Shown: positions 1 to 8,187 of the stretch, piece by piece
How the letters are laid out: every line of letters starts with the position of its first letter
Numbering within the stretch: the stretch's first letter is position 1
DNA from: Methanobacterium sp.
Lineage (GTDB): Archaea > Methanobacteriota > Methanobacteria > Methanobacteriales > Methanobacteriaceae
Direction of reading: 5' to 3'
Assembly: GCA_015661405.1 (NCBI GenBank)
Contig: JACWMK010000014.1
Span: 1 to 48,465 of the forward strand
DNA: 48,465 nucleotides
Translations under genes and position numbers: made by a program
Notes under the pieces: generated by a model
The model's database searches: none
Seen by the model: the letters and a program-made list of their open reading frames with translations, nothing else
What the model was told of the DNA's origin: nothing

Positions 1-2
1 CT

Positions 3-128
3 AGGGAGGGATCTTACACTAGTAAAAAATTCGGCCACCGTTATTTGAGAGTGAGTTACTCAATACCTACTGAACAAGTAAAATACTTTGTAGAATGTTT
101 CCTAGAAGCTATGGATAATAAACTGTAA
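3..128 (+). CDS. C-terminal end of a class I/II aminotransferase (partial)
   Basis: The window opens inside a plus-strand reading frame of 41 codons that ends in TAA. The visible tail contains FGHRYLRVSYSIPTEQVKYF, which resembles the C-terminal small-domain strand and helix of fold-type I PLP aminotransferases, where a GxxYLRIS(Y/F) strand is followed by a helix. The catalytic lysine and the rest of the protein lie outside the window, so the substrate cannot be named. It converges on the ABCE1 gene on the opposite strand, with only about 21 bp between the two stop codons. The family call rests on 41 residues and is moderate. Confidence 0.55.
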   Translation, partial: REGSYTSKKFGHRYLRVSYSIPTEQVKYFVECFLEAMDNKL

Positions 129-143
129 TTTAAATAAAATAAA

Positions 144-151
144 TTTTTTTT
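144..151 (+). terminator. T-tract terminator after the aminotransferase
   Basis: A run of eight T residues begins 15 nt after the aminotransferase stop codon. Archaeal RNA polymerase terminates on such U-tracts. The run overlaps the stop codon of the convergent ABCE1 gene, so the convergent 3' ends are packed tightly. No hairpin is evident. Confidence 0.45.
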
Positions 152-1925
152 AACTCTCCAAATAATAATATTCTCCTTTTTCCTTCTGCTCCCGATCCAG
201 ATAACTTCCGATTTTATTTACTCTTGGTCTTTTGGTTTCTTTATCCCGGCGAAAAGTGATTCCCACATTCGAAAGGAAACGATTCATAGCGGAACGCAGA
301 TCCGTTGGAGCACTAGCATGGCCCTCTACTCCAGGCTCTCCATAGAACACCATAGCACGATCAGATATGTAATCAATAAAAATAATATCATGATCTATTA
401 TAATTGCCGAAGCATTATGACTCTCAACTACCCTTTTAATGGTTCTAGCAGCTTTTAATCTTTGTTCAACATCTAAAAATGCAGTTAGCTCATCAAATAA
501 GTAGATTTCTGCCTCTTGTGATAAAGTTATGGCCACTGAAAGTCTCTGCAATTCCCCTCCACTAAGATCCTGAACTTCTTTATCTAACAGTTTATCCAAA
601 GAAAATGGTTTCATAATTTCCGTTTTAAATATTTTACTACCATAACTCGGAATACTAGTAATTAGAAGTTCTTGTACTGTTCCAAGATAATCTGAATTTA
701 AATATTGAGGTTTATAGGCGATTTTAACTTTTTTGTTGATCATTCCAGAATCAGATTTAGTTACACCTGCTAAAATCTTGGCATAAGTGGTTTTTCCAAT
801 ACCATTAGGTCCGAAAGCTGTTATGATCTCATCATGATGCACTTTACCCTCCTCAATTTCCAGATTAAATTCTTTATAAGATTTTTTAAGGTTTGAATAT
901 TCAGCTAACACTCCAGTTTCAATGGCAGCAGCTGGAGGCCTCACTTCAAAGACTATGGGCTGTTTACGAAATCTGACATTTTCCTCACGCAGAAATCCAT
1001 TTATATAAGTGTTTATCCCAGCCCGAACTCCCCTCTGTTGAGATATAACTCCATATCCTCCAGGTTCTCCATAGAGTATGTGCACATAATCAGATATAGC
1101 ATCTAGGGCAGCTAAATCATGTTCAATTACTAGGACCGAATTATCTTCTTCTGCAACTTTTCTTATTACTCTAACAACATTCAATCGTTGACGAACATCT
1201 AACCAACTAGTAGGTTCATCAAAATAATAAAAATCAGCTTCTCTAAGTACAGCAGCAGCTATAGCCACCCTCTGTAACTCTCCTCCACTGAGATTTTTAA
1301 TATTCCTTTTTAGGATAGATTCTAATTCTAAAGATTCTTGAATTTCTTCTAGAACATTTCTTTCATTCACTTTATCCAGTAAATTCTCAACAGTGCCTTT
1401 TACAAATTTGGGTAGGAGACCTACCATCTGTGGTTTATGTACTACTTTTAATTCTCCCTCAGAAAGTTTTTTAAAGTAAATTTGAAGTGCAGACCCTTTA
1501 AAAAATTTTATAACGTCTTCCCAATCTACTTCATCTTCATAATTTCCTAAATTAGGTCTAAGTTCTCCTGATAATATGCGAATTACAGTAGATTTACCAA
1601 TACCATTGGGACCTAACATTCCAATTACAACACCCTCCCTGATGCTGGGTAATCCAAATAATTCAAACATATTCTGCCCATAACGGTGAATAGGTTCTTC
1701 TAAAGCCTCAGGCAAGTTAATAATACTCACTGCTTGGAATGGACAGCGATTGGTGCATATACCACATCCAGAGCATAGATCTTCGGATATTTTAGGTTTT
1801 TTGGTTTTTTCATCGATAATTATAGTATCTTCATCCATGCGCACACCCGGACAGTATTCTATGCACACATAGTTACATTTCTTTGGCTGGCAACGGTCAA
1901 GATCCAGTATAGATATTCTAGTCAA
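150..1925 (-). CDS. ABCE1/RNase L inhibitor homologue, ribosome-recycling ATPase
   Basis: Splits post-termination 70S ribosomes together with aRF1/Pelota, as known for ABCE1. The N-terminal region carries two [4Fe-4S] ferredoxin motifs (CNYVCIEYCPG and CSGCGICTNRCP, residues 15-65). Two ABC ATPase domains follow, each with a Walker A (GPNGIGKST, GPNGIGKTT), an LSGGELQR signature and a Walker B (FDEPTSWLD, FDELTAFLD). The length of about 591 residues is normal. I place the start at the TTG at 1925 because GGTGGTGA lies just upstream and the protein then begins MTRISILDLDRCQPKKC, matching the family N-terminus. GTG codons at 1931 and 1934 are alternatives. The gene is monocistronic. Confidence 0.95.
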   Translation of the reverse strand: MTRISILDLDRCQPKKCNYVCIEYCPGVRMDEDTIIIDEKTKKPKISEDLCSGCGICTNRCPFQAVSIINLPEALEEPIHRYGQNMFELFGLPSIREGVVIGMLGPNGIGKSTVIRILSGELRPNLGNYEDEVDWEDVIKFFKGSALQIYFKKLSEGELKVVHKPQMVGLLPKFVKGTVENLLDKVNERNVLEEIQESLELESILKRNIKNLSGGELQRVAIAAAVLREADFYYFDEPTSWLDVRQRLNVVRVIRKVAEEDNSVLVIEHDLAALDAISDYVHILYGEPGGYGVISQQRGVRAGINTYINGFLREENVRFRKQPIVFEVRPPAAAIETGVLAEYSNLKKSYKEFNLEIEEGKVHHDEIITAFGPNGIGKTTYAKILAGVTKSDSGMINKKVKIAYKPQYLNSDYLGTVQELLITSIPSYGSKIFKTEIMKPFSLDKLLDKEVQDLSGGELQRLSVAITLSQEAEIYLFDELTAFLDVEQRLKAARTIKRVVESHNASAIIIDHDIIFIDYISDRAMVFYGEPGVEGHASAPTDLRSAMNRFLSNVGITFRRDKETKRPRVNKIGSYLDREQKEKGEYYYLES

Positions 1926-1952
1926 ATTCACCACCGATATAAAATGAGTAAA

Positions 1953-1960
1953 TATATAAA
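1953..1960 (-). promoter_or_regulatory. TATA box of the ABCE1 gene
   Basis: On the minus strand the octamer TTTATATA is centred about 31 nt upstream of the TTG start and about 22 nt upstream of the GTG at 1934. Archaeal TATA boxes sit about 25 nt before the transcription start, so the leader must be only a few nucleotides long or absent. Confidence 0.5.
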
Positions 1961-2082
1961 TTTATTAATACTTAATTAGGCTAAATAACGCTTAAGTAAA
2001 ATAATATTATGTAAAGGCCAAGTTAAATAATAGCTATTTTTTTTTATAATATAAAATAATCTAATTGTCCCCAACTTATTCT

Positions 2083-2115
2083 AAAAAAAAATAATAAATT
2101 AATTTAAAAAAAAAA
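2083..2115 (-). terminator. Paired T-tract terminator of the first histone gene
   Basis: On the minus strand, tracts of ten and nine T residues (A runs at 2106-2115 and 2083-2091 on the plus strand) begin 8 nt after the histone stop codon. Repeated U-tracts are typical of efficient termination in methanogens. A short, heavily expressed mRNA would need this. Confidence 0.55.
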
Positions 2116-2123
2116 TAACAAAT

Positions 2124-2330
2124 TTAGATTGCTTTTAAAGCTAACTCAATGTCTGAGGTTTTTACTGTTTTTCTTCCTGCGTGTTTTGCGAGTTTAACAG
2201 CTTCTAAAGCTATTTTTTCACCATATTCTTCTAATACTTTTGCTAATTCATCCCGGGCATCATCACTTACTCTCTGAGCACCAGCATTTTTTATGATCCG
2301 TCCTACCGGAGCTATTGGTAATTCAGTCAT
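2124..2330 (-). CDS. Archaeal histone, HMf family (copy 1)
   Basis: A 68-residue single histone fold that wraps DNA as dimers and longer multimers. The sequence contains the family hallmarks PIAPVGRIIKNAG (helix 1), RVSDDAR (loop 1), a long central helix and GRKTVKTSDIELA (loop 2/helix 3 with the R-T pair and conserved Asp). The ATG start is preceded by AGGTGAT with 5 nt spacing. It differs from the second histone at 16715-16921 at 14 of 68 positions by my count, mostly conservative changes in the central helix and C-terminus. The gene stands alone with its own promoter and terminator. Confidence 0.97.
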   Translation of the reverse strand: MTELPIAPVGRIIKNAGAQRVSDDARDELAKVLEEYGEKIALEAVKLAKHAGRKTVKTSDIELALKAI

Positions 2331-2363
2331 TAAATCACCTCACTTTTTCTTTTAAGACTCTTT

Positions 2364-2373
2364 ACTATTTAAG
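2364..2373 (-). promoter_or_regulatory. Probable TATA element of histone copy 1
   Basis: The minus strand reads CTTAAATAGT here, preceded by A-rich sequence that could serve as BRE. The expected transcription start would be near 2343, giving a leader of about 12 nt that still contains the AGGTGAT ribosome-binding site. Confidence 0.35.
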
Positions 2374-2389
2374 TTTGTTGATTTTTTTC

Positions 2390-2439
2390 TTAGTTATAGT
2401 CCATCTCCGTATCGCCTTTTCCATAAAAACTATAACTAA
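2390..2439. repeat. Perfect 11-bp inverted repeat upstream of histone copy 1
   Basis: The arms TTAGTTATAGT (2390-2400) and ACTATAACTAA (2429-2439) are perfect reverse complements, separated by 28 nt that are noticeably richer in G+C than the surroundings. The repeat lies just upstream of the presumed histone TATA box. It could be an operator for a dimeric regulator or a structured RNA. The rest of the 353-nt gap (2331-2683) is AT-rich with no other gene visible. Confidence 0.5.
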
Positions 2440-2683
2440 TTTTATTGTTACAATATATCTTTAATTTAGAATATCATAGAAAAAATTTATTAAAAAAAAT
2501 ATTATATTTAAATTAAAAGTTTAAATTTAAAAATAGAATAAAAAATTCATTAATTCAATTAAATTGATGGAATCATATTAATAAAAAAATCTAAATGAAA
2601 AGATCTATAAACATATTGATAACATTTAAAATATTAGATTTTAAATTGTTTAAATGAATATCCAAAAAAGGGAGGATTTGAAA

Positions 2684-3142
2684 ATGGTTATAAAAATTAA
2701 AAGCACTGTTTTTGATGAAGGAAAATCTATACCCACCAAGTATACTTGTAGTGGAGTTGATGTATCCCCACCATTAGCTTGGAAGTCTTTACCTGAGGAT
2801 ACAATAAGTATTGGTATTATATGTGAGGATCCAGATGCTCCTGGAGGTACATGGAGTCATTGGGTTATATTTAACTTACCGGTAGATACTATGAGTCTTT
2901 CAGAACATATAATGAGTCGAGAAATCCTGGATAACGGCGCTATACAGGGATTAAATGACTTCGGGAAAGTAGGTTATGCTGGACCATGTCCTCCTAATGG
3001 AACTCATCATTATTATTATAAAATCTATGCTCTGGATGTTAAACTAGATTTACCCCCCAGGACAAGTAGAAAGACTTTTTTAGAAACGATAGATGGACAT
3101 ATACTTGATCAAGGTCAAATTATGGGTACATATACACGATAG
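2684..3142 (+). CDS. PEBP-like protein, YbhB/YbcL family
   Basis: A cytoplasmic protein of 152 residues in the phosphatidylethanolamine-binding/Raf-kinase-inhibitor-like superfamily. Bacterial and archaeal members bind small anionic ligands, but their cellular role is mostly unknown. The two conserved blocks are present: DPDAPGGTWSHWVIFNLP and GPCPPNGTHHYYYKIYALD, which line the ligand pocket. The start is the ATG at 2684 because GGGAGGAT lies 6 nt upstream. An earlier in-frame ATG at 2654 would add ten residues not seen in the family and lacks a ribosome-binding site. It appears monocistronic. Confidence 0.88.
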   Translation: MVIKIKSTVFDEGKSIPTKYTCSGVDVSPPLAWKSLPEDTISIGIICEDPDAPGGTWSHWVIFNLPVDTMSLSEHIMSREILDNGAIQGLNDFGKVGYAGPCPPNGTHHYYYKIYALDVKLDLPPRTSRKTFLETIDGHILDQGQIMGTYTR

Positions 3143-3233
3143 AAAAAAATTTTAATCTCATTTATTTTTATAAATAAAACGATTTTACTGTTTAATAAAT
3201 TTTTAATATATCTTTAGTTACAATAACAGAAGG

Positions 3234-3246
3234 ACTATATATTTTT
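3234..3246 (+). promoter_or_regulatory. Candidate TATA region for the GT-C membrane protein
   Basis: The sequence ACTATATATTTTT lies about 60 nt upstream of the TTG start at 3302 and would place transcription near 3266. This is inferred from spacing alone. Confidence 0.3.
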
Positions 3247-3301
3247 AGATAATTCTTTTTTTTGAAATTTTAAATGTCACACTTAATTGGTGGTCTAAAA
3301 A

Positions 3302-4993
3302 TTGAAGAATTCAAATGATATCAATGTTAAATTCAGAGAAATCTGTAAAAATCCACTTTTCCTGTTAACAGTAATTACTATAGCTATAACGGTTTACTTG
3401 ATAATCCGTCAGACTAATATTGGGGTTCCCTATTATGATGTTTTTGTTTATCTAAATAACGCCCTTATTTTCGCAGGAATACCTGTGGGGAATATGAGTG
3501 TAATCTATTTATCTCCCTTAATGCCCTTTTTAACATCATTAGTTTTCAGGGTAGGATATATCTCTGCAAATGTTATTTTTATTCTTAGCGGAATTATATT
3601 TATATTTGGAGTTATTGGACTTTACTTAATTTTCAGAGAACGTTTTAACGAAATTCAGAGTATTATAGGTAGTTTAATTTTCATTTCATTTCCATTAGTA
3701 TATTCTTGGGCTGTTTCCGGTGCTATAGATGTTCCTGGAGTTGCATTCTCAATATGGGTTATATACACATTGATTATGGGTTTGAAAAAGAATTCAAAGT
3801 TTTTATATTTAGTTTTTCCAATGTTTATGGTAGCTTTTCTTGCAAGGTATACGTCAGCAATCCTAGTCTTTCCCATGTTGCTCTATTTACTGATGAATAA
3901 TAATTTCATTGAAAATATGAAAAAAATTAGTTTTGGTGTATTAGCCGGCTTAGTTATTATAACTCCTTTTTTAGTATATGTCTATGAAAAGTTAGGGAAC
4001 TTAAATTCCATTATAAACATTTTTACTTCTACTTTGATTGGTTCGGGAGCATCTGTTAATGATCTAGGTTATAATCCTAATAAATTTTATTATTTAAGTC
4101 ATATATTAAATTATATTTCTGTTAGCCCTCTTCAAGGAACTTATAGTCAAATATTAAATCCCTATCAAGGATTTCCATCAATTTTATCATATATTACAGT
4201 TATAATAGTCTTATTTGGCTTAATTATATATTTATATGGGATTGTAAAAGAAAAAATCCAAGAAATCAATGTTTATGATAAAAACAAATTCAATTTACAG
4301 CTAATAATCTTAATTCTTCTTTTTACAGCTGGAATTTTGAGTTTTTTCACTAGTTCTTATTTAGTTACTGAATTCATTATCCTTGGTGCTTTATATGTAG
4401 GATATAGATTATTAAAAAGCAGAAAGATTAAAAATTTGGAAATTGATTTTCTATTCTTATCTTGGTTTGTATCTTTTTTCATATTTCACAGCATTATTCC
4501 ACTTAAAGTAGACCGTTATTTTATTACAATGTCACCTGCATTAGCCTATTTTATTATTTTAGGTTTAAGTATTGTTATTGAAAAATATAAATTTAAACTT
4601 AAAATAGAGAAGTTAAAATCCTGGGGTTTATACTTTATTGTTGGTTTAGTGTTTCTGTCATCGATTACTGCTGTGAGTCTTGGTCATACACCTAAACATG
4701 GTTATGGGTTTGATATTCAAACTGCCAGTGACTGGTTGAAAGAATATGATCCTAACTACCAAGATAAAGTGATTTATTCAGATTACGATCCTGCAGTAAC
4801 ATGGAGCCTTAAAAAAGAAGTTAAATTTGGAGTCCCTCGTTTATATACTAGCCCCGAAGCATTTTCCAACTATTTAAGAGGAAATAATGCAGATTACTAT
4901 ATAGATACTCTTAGTAATCCTAAACCTGATATACCGGGTTATCATATTATTAAAAATATAACTAGCATTTCAATTTATGAAAAAAATTCTTAG
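3302..4993 (+). CDS. Polytopic membrane protein, probable GT-C fold glycosyltransferase
   Basis: A 563-residue integral membrane protein with roughly a dozen hydrophobic segments and a soluble C-terminal part (from about residue 465). It resembles the PMT/ArnT-like GT-C superfamily, which transfers sugars from polyprenyl-phosphate donors on the outer face of the membrane. An acidic residue in the first loop (PYYDVFVYLNNA, about residue 42) fits the catalytic Asp of such enzymes. DRYFITMSPALAYF near residue 400 resembles the conserved late loop and helix. The start is TTG, with GGTGG about 8 nt upstream; no better start exists before residue 60. No glycan gene lies nearby, so the substrate is unknown. 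Confidence 0.6.
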   Translation: MKNSNDINVKFREICKNPLFLLTVITIAITVYLIIRQTNIGVPYYDVFVYLNNALIFAGIPVGNMSVIYLSPLMPFLTSLVFRVGYISANVIFILSGIIFIFGVIGLYLIFRERFNEIQSIIGSLIFISFPLVYSWAVSGAIDVPGVAFSIWVIYTLIMGLKKNSKFLYLVFPMFMVAFLARYTSAILVFPMLLYLLMNNNFIENMKKISFGVLAGLVIITPFLVYVYEKLGNLNSIINIFTSTLIGSGASVNDLGYNPNKFYYLSHILNYISVSPLQGTYSQILNPYQGFPSILSYITVIIVLFGLIIYLYGIVKEKIQEINVYDKNKFNLQLIILILLFTAGILSFFTSSYLVTEFIILGALYVGYRLLKSRKIKNLEIDFLFLSWFVSFFIFHSIIPLKVDRYFITMSPALAYFIILGLSIVIEKYKFKLKIEKLKSWGLYFIVGLVFLSSITAVSLGHTPKHGYGFDIQTASDWLKEYDPNYQDKVIYSDYDPAVTWSLKKEVKFGVPRLYTSPEAFSNYLRGNNADYYIDTLSNPKPDIPGYHIIKNITSISIYEKNS

Positions 4994-5087
4994 AATAATT
5001 TGCAAATTAAGATATATATCATTAAAATTATGGTTATCTTAAATAGATTTAATTAAAATTTTTTTCCGAGTTTGGAGGTTTAATAAT

Positions 5088-6140
5088 TTGAAGCTTGATA
5101 AAAATGATATTATTAACCGTGTATCTCGAATAAGAGACGAAATAGGGCATGAAAATATAAAACCACAAATTAAGAATATCATGTTTAATGAATATGATGA
5201 AGAATTACTCATTATTACTTCCGACCGTCCTGAAAAATCGTTAATAATAGGAAAAGGTGGATGGGTAGTTGGGAAACTTAAAGAAGAATTAAATGTTAAA
5301 AACATACATGTTGAGTCTTATTCTGATATTCTTCTGCGTAAATATAGGATGAATTTAGCCTACACTAAAATGGATGAAATAATTGGTTACCAAAAAAATG
5401 TGAAATTACAAGAACCCCTAAAAAATTTGTCCAATTTTCTTAAAAAGAGAATAAATTATCCTTATAGTTTAGATGTTCTCTTAAAGAATTTATTGAATAC
5501 AAATTTAGATGAATCATCAAAGTCAGGTTTTATTAAACCATTAGCTGTAGTCGCCTTATCTGGGGGTGTAGACAGTAGTTTTTCATTAATAATTGCAAAA
5601 ATAATGGGATTCAAACCCTTAGCTGTTACAGTAAATCCCGGAGACATAATATTACCTAAATATTTTAGAGATAATGTAGAGAACCTCTCAAAAAAATTAA
5701 ATGTCAATCATAAATACTTAGAAGTAGATATATCTCAAGTTGTCGAGGGTGCGTTAGATGGTAGATATCATCCTTGTGGTAGATGCTCCAAACTGATTGA
5801 AAATACTATTATAGATTATACTAAAAAATCGGAAATAAGCGTAATGATATTTGGAGATTTATTAGCTACTGGATCTCAAGCTATGAATTTCAAAGAAGAT
5901 ATTCTAAGAATTAATTTACCTGCATTGTTATCTGCTACTAAAGGTGAAACAAAAGATTTAGCTGGGACCTTTGGAATCAGCTCTACCGGCGGATATGGGT
6001 GTCCACTTTTAAGTGAAGTGCATAAAAAATATGGATATATGCGAAGGTTTTCCATTCAAAGAATTCTAAGAGAAACTAGGGCAGGAGTACTGGAATCAGG
6101 CGAAGCTTTAGATATGGTTGTGAAATTGTGCAGTAATTAG
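5088..6140 (+). CDS. KH-domain/PP-loop ATPase, possible iron-sulfur sulfurtransferase
   Basis: A 350-residue protein with an N-terminal KH-like RNA-binding segment (LIIGKGGWVVGKL, GxxG at residues 55-58) and an N-type PP-loop ATP pyrophosphatase domain (SGGVDSS, 158-164). PP-loop enzymes adenylate substrates such as tRNA bases or carboxylates. Cys230 and Cys233 (HPCGRC) plus Cys305 (GYGCPLL) recall the CxxC...C arrangement that binds a [4Fe-4S] cluster in TtuA/Ncs6-type tRNA thiolases. The start is TTG with GGAGGT 8 nt upstream. The RNA-binding module and cysteines make tRNA thiolation a reasonable inference, but the exact substrate is not shown by sequence. Confidence 0.7.
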   Translation: MKLDKNDIINRVSRIRDEIGHENIKPQIKNIMFNEYDEELLIITSDRPEKSLIIGKGGWVVGKLKEELNVKNIHVESYSDILLRKYRMNLAYTKMDEIIGYQKNVKLQEPLKNLSNFLKKRINYPYSLDVLLKNLLNTNLDESSKSGFIKPLAVVALSGGVDSSFSLIIAKIMGFKPLAVTVNPGDIILPKYFRDNVENLSKKLNVNHKYLEVDISQVVEGALDGRYHPCGRCSKLIENTIIDYTKKSEISVMIFGDLLATGSQAMNFKEDILRINLPALLSATKGETKDLAGTFGISSTGGYGCPLLSEVHKKYGYMRRFSIQRILRETRAGVLESGEALDMVVKLCSN

Positions 6141-6230
6141 TCAATTAAAGTACTCAAGTACCATATAGTCTACTCTATGGAAATTAAATTCTAGAAAATT
6201 TTCAAGCTAAAAAAAAAAGAAAACTAGTTA

Positions 6231-6383
6231 TTATGTTCGAGGCATCATAACTAATTCCAGTACTCCGTAGACTACTAAGAAAATTCCAGCTAAATATCCA
6301 ACTAACAGAGGGTATATTATAATTAATATACCTATGATTATAGCAACTATACCGATTACTTCTTTGGTGGTTTGATCTCTCAT
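6231..6383 (-). CDS. Small two-helix membrane protein, DUF3096-like
   Basis: A 50-residue protein beginning MRDQTTKEVIGIVAIIIG and ending ELVMMPRT. It has two hydrophobic helices (about residues 9-25 and 27-47) joined by a YP turn, and resembles the small DUF3096 family of unknown function. No Shine-Dalgarno sequence precedes the ATG. Instead a TATA box is centred 28 nt upstream, so the mRNA is probably leaderless. It is divergent from the zinc-ribbon gene at 6438 and apparently shares its promoter. Confidence 0.65.
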   Translation of the reverse strand: MRDQTTKEVIGIVAIIIGILIIIYPLLVGYLAGIFLVVYGVLELVMMPRT

Positions 6384-6405
6384 ACTATATTATTTTGTGT
6401 TAGAT

Positions 6406-6417
6406 CATATATAAAAT
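6406..6417. promoter_or_regulatory. Shared bidirectional TATA box between two small genes
   Basis: The near-symmetric element CATATATAAAAT sits midway between the divergent ATGs at 6383 (minus) and 6438 (plus). Its centre is about 28 nt from one and 27 nt from the other, the archaeal TATA-to-start distance in both directions. Neither ATG has a clear ribosome-binding site, which fits leaderless transcripts both ways. Confidence 0.45.
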
Positions 6418-6437
6418 TTACGAAAGATGGATGTTTA

Positions 6438-6611
6438 ATGAAAATTAGCGTTAAATACTGTCCCAACCACAGATCTTCTCATATAAAATGAGTTAATCCT
6501 CAGATGTGGTCTTTATGGATATGTTATAACTGTGGTTATCAGGGCCCTGTAGTTTTGGAGGATGAAAAATTGGCAGATGAGATTCAGAAAAAATATTTAG
6601 AGGATAAATAA
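6438..6611 (+). pseudogene. Small zinc-ribbon protein gene interrupted by an in-frame TGA
   Basis: A frame of 57 codons reads MKISVKYCPNHRSSHIK, then TGA (6489-6491), then VNPQMWSLWICYNCGYQGP and an acidic/basic tail ending EDK. The second half is a clear zinc knuckle (CYNCGYQG). From memory of methanogen proteins of this type, the interrupted position is usually Trp in a K-W-(V/I)NPQ(M/L)W context, so TGG to TGA is the simplest explanation. The first knuckle is CPNH rather than CPxC, which may be further decay or a Cys/His variant. Other possibilities are a sequencing error or readthrough. TGA as selenocysteine is unlikely at a Trp position. Confidence 0.55.
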
Positions 6612-6734
6612 TGAGTAATGGAGTATGTTTGAATCCTAATTAACTTTCGTTAAATAAAGTTTAAAAAAAATATAGAAGTTAATACGCAAATGATGGATAA
6701 TTTATAGTAGTTAAAAATTAATTAAAAAAATTAA

Positions 6735-8141
6735 TTATTTAGTTTCATCCTGAATAAAATCTCTTAACTTTAAAATAGCTTCCTTTACAACTTCCGGGGA
6801 TGGTCCCCCTATAATTTTCCGGGTTTTTATTACATGATATGGATCTAAAGCCTTTGCAACCAATTCTTCATTCAGTTCTAATGGTTTACCTATTAATTCT
6901 AAGGAAATTTCATCTAAGAATTTTGTATCAATATCTGTAGGTTTAATCCCATTATCCAATGCTTTGGTGACTGTTCTACCCACAATCTGATGAGCTATTC
7001 GGAAGGGTAATTTCTTTTCTCTTACCATTAAATCAGCTAGTTCAGTTGCAGTTGAAAAGTTAGCTTGAGCCAACTCTCTACCTCTTTTCTGATCAAATTC
7101 CGCAGTAGAGATCATTTCTCGAGTTATATTCAACATTGAATGACTGTTATCCACAGCATTCCACATATGTGGAGTAACCTCCTGCAGATCCCTGTTGTAA
7201 CTTTGAGGCAAAGACTTTAAAATGGTGAGTATAATCATCAATTCTCCTTGAACTCCAGCAGTTTTAGCCCGAGCAACCTCAGCAACATCTGGATTCTTTT
7301 TCTGAGGCATAATAGAAGATGTAGATGAGAATTTGTTAGATATCTCAATCATACCAAATTCATAAGTGCTCCAAAGAATCAATTCCTCACAGATTTTAGA
7401 AAGAGTAGATGTCAACATAACCAACGCAAAAACAGTCTCTGCCATGAAATCCCTGGAGCTTACCGCATCTATAGAATTTTCCAAAAGCTGGTTGAAACCT
7501 AAAAGTTCTCTCGTCATTTCCCTATTAATAGGAAAGCTTGTGGTAGTAAGAGCTGCGGATCCTAAAGGACTCATATCTACCCTTTTGTATGCATCTTTAA
7601 GTCGTTCATAATCCCGTTTAAGGGCGTGTGCATAAGAAAGGATGTGATGAGCGAAAGTAGTTGGTTGTGCATGCTGAAGATGAGTGTAACCTACCATAAC
7701 AGTTTCTCGATGATCATATGCCTTATCCAAAATGATTTTGATGCATTTCAAGAGATCGATTAGAATTTCTTCGATCTCTTCCTTTAAAACCAGTCTAAGG
7801 TCTGTAGCTACTTGATCGTTTCTAGACTTCGCAGTGTGCATAAAACCTGCTGATTCCCCTATTTTAGCAGTAACATAATTTTCCACTGCCATATGAATAT
7901 CTTCTACAGATGGATCCATATCTAAGGCACAAATTCCCTCAACATTAAGCTCATTTAAGGCACCTATTATTTTATCTGCATCCTTAGGAGGAATTATTTC
8001 CTGATTCTTCAGCATAGTAGTATGAGCCAGGTTACATAGGATGTCAGCCTTAAAAATCCTCCGATCAAACTCCAAAGAGGAGGTGAAGGCTGCAGCATCA
8101 TTACTCATTTTACCTTTAAGCCTTCCAGATCTCAAATTCAA
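6735..8141 (-). CDS. argH: Argininosuccinate lyase
   Basis: Cleaves argininosuccinate to arginine and fumarate, the last step of arginine synthesis. Family blocks are present: SRNDQVATDLRL (residues 106-117), GYTHLQHAQPTT (substrate His region), and the flexible catalytic loop SSTSSIMPQKKNPD with the catalytic Ser. Length 468 is normal. The start is TTG, chosen because GGTGAT lies immediately upstream. The gene follows rps27ae on the same strand after a 46-bp gap and may be read with that cluster. The other arginine genes are not in the window. Confidence 0.97.
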   Translation of the reverse strand: MNLRSGRLKGKMSNDAAAFTSSLEFDRRIFKADILCNLAHTTMLKNQEIIPPKDADKIIGALNELNVEGICALDMDPSVEDIHMAVENYVTAKIGESAGFMHTAKSRNDQVATDLRLVLKEEIEEILIDLLKCIKIILDKAYDHRETVMVGYTHLQHAQPTTFAHHILSYAHALKRDYERLKDAYKRVDMSPLGSAALTTTSFPINREMTRELLGFNQLLENSIDAVSSRDFMAETVFALVMLTSTLSKICEELILWSTYEFGMIEISNKFSSTSSIMPQKKNPDVAEVARAKTAGVQGELMIILTILKSLPQSYNRDLQEVTPHMWNAVDNSHSMLNITREMISTAEFDQKRGRELAQANFSTATELADLMVREKKLPFRIAHQIVGRTVTKALDNGIKPTDIDTKFLDEISLELIGKPLELNEELVAKALDPYHVIKTRKIIGGPSPEVVKEAILKLRDFIQDETK

Positions 8142-8187
8142 TTAAAAATCACCCTCAACTTCATAATTAAAAAAAAGAACAATATTT

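Noticed and set aside
3655..3876. Open frames on both strands inside the GT-C membrane protein gene
   Set aside because: The long frame at 3302-4993 has a continuous membrane-protein pattern and a ribosome-binding site; the shorter frames have neither.
6438..6611. Selenocysteine reading of the TGA codon
   Set aside because: The position corresponds to a conserved-type Trp, Methanobacteriales are not known to use selenocysteine, and no SECIS-like hairpin is apparent.
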